A stretch of 5,209 bases of DNA from Deltaproteobacteria bacterium. GTDB taxonomy: Bacteria; Desulfobacterota; Binatia; UBA9968. The stretch covers positions 1 through 5,209 of the forward strand of contig JAJONK010000233.1 in NCBI GenBank assembly GCA_021323355.1, in the 5' to 3' direction. Shown piece by piece: positions 3,708 through 5,209 of the stretch. The number at the start of each line of letters is the position of its first letter. Position 1 is the stretch's first letter. The notes beneath the pieces are model-generated. The model did no database searches. It saw only the letters and a list, made by a program, of their open reading frames with translations, and was not told the origin of the DNA. Position numbers and translations under genes: made by a program.

Positions 3708-5209
3708 ATGAACCGGTCCAGAAGCTGGTCAACAGCTGACGTCCTCGCCACGATTCGCCGCTACTGGGGATACTCCGAGCTACGACCGTTGCAGGAGGAA
3801 GCGATGCGGGCCGGTCTTGATGGCCGCGATTCGCTGGTCGTCATGCCTACAGGAGGCGGCAAGTCGTTGTGCTATCAAGTTCCGGCTGACCTTGCCCAAC
3901 GCACCGATATTGTGGTCTCGCCGCTTATCTCCTTGATGAAGGATCAGGTCGATGGCCTGAGGGAGTGCGGCTATGCGGCGGCGGCACTCTACAGCGGCAT
4001 GCCTCTGCACGCAGTCCAGGAAACCGAAGAGCAGCTCGCCGCCGGGCGCTACCGGCTGGTGTTTGTCGCGCCTGAACGGCTACTGACGGCGCGATTTCTC
4101 CAGCTCATCGCGCCGCTCAAAGTTCGCGCCTTCGCCATCGATGAAGCGCACTGCATCAGCCAATGGGGTCACGACTTCCGGCCGGAATATCGCCAGCTGG
4201 CTGAGATCAAGACACGTTTTTCGCAGGCAAGCATTCACGCATACACCGCGACCGCCACGCAGCGCGTGCGCGCCGACATTATCGAGCAGCTTCGTCTCAG
4301 CAAGCCAGCGGTGCTGGTCGGCACTTTCGATCGTCCCAACCTGCTCTACCGGATCATTCCACGCATCGATGCACGGGCTCAGGTGCTCGAAGTGCTGCGG
4401 CGTCATCCTGGGCAAGCGGCCATCGTCTACTGCCTGAGCAGGAACGACACCGAGACCATGGCCGAGGCGCTCAAGGCCAACGGCTTGCGCGCGGCTTGTT
4501 ACCATGCCGGTATGGACGCAGATGCTCGGCGCCATACCCAGGAGGCGTTTTCCTCAGAAACGTTGGACGTGGTCGCGGCGACGGTCGCCTTCGGAATGGG
4601 GATCGATCGTAGCGATGTCCGCTGCGTCATTCACGCCGCCATGCCGAAATCCATCGAGCACTATCAGCAGGAGACCGGCCGCGCCGGGCGCGACGGCTTG
4701 GAAGCGGAATGCGTTCTCCTATACTCGGCGGCCGACGTGCTCCGCTGGGAATCGCTGATCGAAAAGAGCGCTGCCGAATCCAAACCGGCGCCAGAGAGCA
4801 TCGCCGCAGCACGCGAGCTCCTCGCACAGATGCGCCGGTTATGCACGGGTGTTCATTGCCGGCACCGAGCGTTATCCGAATACTTCGGCCAAGATTATTC
4901 CAAAGCCCAATGCGGCGCCTGTGACGTCTGCTTCGGCGAGGTCCAAGGTTTAACCGATGCGACGCTTACGGCACAGAAGATTTTGTCCTGTGTAGCTCGA
5001 GCAGGACAGCAATTCGGCGCCGAACACATTGTCGACGTGCTCCTGGGCGCCCAGACCGAACGGGTGCGACGCTGGGGTCATGACAAACTCACCACCTACT
5101 CTTTGATGAAGGGGACTGACCGCAAGTCAGTCACCAACATGATTTATCAGCTTCTCGATGAGGGCCTGCTCGAACGAACTGGCGATGATCGGCCGGTTCT
5201 CAAACTCAA
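3708..5209 (+). CDS. recQ: ATP-dependent DNA helicase RecQ, 3' end beyond the window
   Basis: This superfamily 2, 3'-to-5' DNA helicase acts in recombination and fork repair. The frame is open for 500 codons to the window edge. Motif 0 is RPLQEEA (Q29), Walker A is PTGGGKS (47-53), motif II is DEAHCISQWGHDFRPEY (from D145), motif III is TATAT, motif V is VAFGMGIDRSD, and motif VI is QETGRAGRDG (321-330) with the arginine finger. The zinc-binding part of the RecQ C-terminal region has C384, C402, C405 and C408. A winged-helix domain then starts near residue 415, with KGTDRKSVTNMIYQLLDEGL typical of the RQC fold. An HRDC domain, if present, lies outside the window. All catalytic motifs are intact. 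The ATG at 3708 has a poor Shine-Dalgarno site. An in-frame GTG at 3696, with AGGGA about 11 nt upstream, is a reasonable alternative, and the frame has a stop at 3636. The gene seems unrelated to its neighbours. Confidence 0.96.
   Translation, partial: MNRSRSWSTADVLATIRRYWGYSELRPLQEEAMRAGLDGRDSLVVMPTGGGKSLCYQVPADLAQRTDIVVSPLISLMKDQVDGLRECGYAAAALYSGMPLHAVQETEEQLAAGRYRLVFVAPERLLTARFLQLIAPLKVRAFAIDEAHCISQWGHDFRPEYRQLAEIKTRFSQASIHAYTATATQRVRADIIEQLRLSKPAVLVGTFDRPNLLYRIIPRIDARAQVLEVLRRHPGQAAIVYCLSRNDTETMAEALKANGLRAACYHAGMDADARRHTQEAFSSETLDVVAATVAFGMGIDRSDVRCVIHAAMPKSIEHYQQETGRAGRDGLEAECVLLYSAADVLRWESLIEKSAAESKPAPESIAAARELLAQMRRLCTGVHCRHRALSEYFGQDYSKAQCGACDVCFGEVQGLTDATLTAQKILSCVARAGQQFGAEHIVDVLLGAQTERVRRWGHDKLTTYSLMKGTDRKSVTNMIYQLLDEGLLERTGDDRPVLKL

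Noticed and set aside
4080..4535. Minus-strand open frame of 151 codons inside recQ
   Set aside because: It lies wholly antisense to conserved helicase motifs. Long antisense frames are common opposite GC-rich coding sequence.
1..5209. CRISPR array, tRNA or rRNA gene, phage or defence cassette
   Set aside because: I saw no regularly spaced repeats, no tRNA-like cloverleaf or rRNA sequence, and no toxin, nuclease or phage structural genes. RecQ here has the architecture of the housekeeping repair helicase.

Overview
The window looks like chromosomal DNA of an aerobic, heterotrophic Gram-negative-type bacterium. Base composition is moderately GC-rich by eye. Shine-Dalgarno sites are canonical before two genes, and the genes are molybdenum hydroxylase, flavin reductase, thiol and persulfide dioxygenases, and RecQ. 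I cannot fix the phylum. Proteobacteria or a Desulfobacterota/Binatota-like soil lineage would fit, but that is an impression and not a measurement.

Layout. (1) Positions 1-1126, minus strand: a xanthine dehydrogenase/CoxL-family molybdopterin-binding subunit. Its reading frame breaks near 354-358, where roughly 20 expected codons are missing, and it runs off the left edge. (2) Positions 1127-1411: an intergenic stretch with a candidate promoter, a dense array of GTTCT/AGAAC half-sites touching the ribosome binding site of gene 1, and a 12-bp-stem hairpin. (3) Positions 1412-1891, minus strand: an intact flavin reductase-like protein. (4) Positions 1892-2093: a divergent control region with three CCTGAT half-sites in alternating orientation, over which candidate promoters for both directions overlap. 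(5) Positions 2094-3381, plus strand: a compact two-gene operon of a cysteine-dioxygenase-like cupin followed 10 nt later by an ETHE1-type persulfide dioxygenase. (6) Positions 3382-3707: a gene-free stretch with two palindromic elements. One is a 121-bp MITE-like unit that starts at the base after the stop codon of the persulfide dioxygenase. The other is an 82-bp nested palindrome. (7) Positions 3708-5209, plus strand: a RecQ DNA helicase, open at the right edge.

How it may work together. The cupin and the metallo-beta-lactamase-fold protein are both predicted mononuclear non-haem iron dioxygenases acting on sulfur. The first would oxidise a small thiol to a sulfinate, and the second would oxidise glutathione persulfide to sulfite, so the pair looks like a thiol/sulfane-sulfur oxidation module. 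The flavin reductase is divergently transcribed from the same control region and may be co-regulated. The molybdo-hydroxylase lies downstream of it on the same strand but has its own leader. RecQ is a separate housekeeping repair gene. The most notable points are the cupin's altered catalytic triad paired with a persulfide dioxygenase, the shared divergent operator, and the broken molybdo-hydroxylase.
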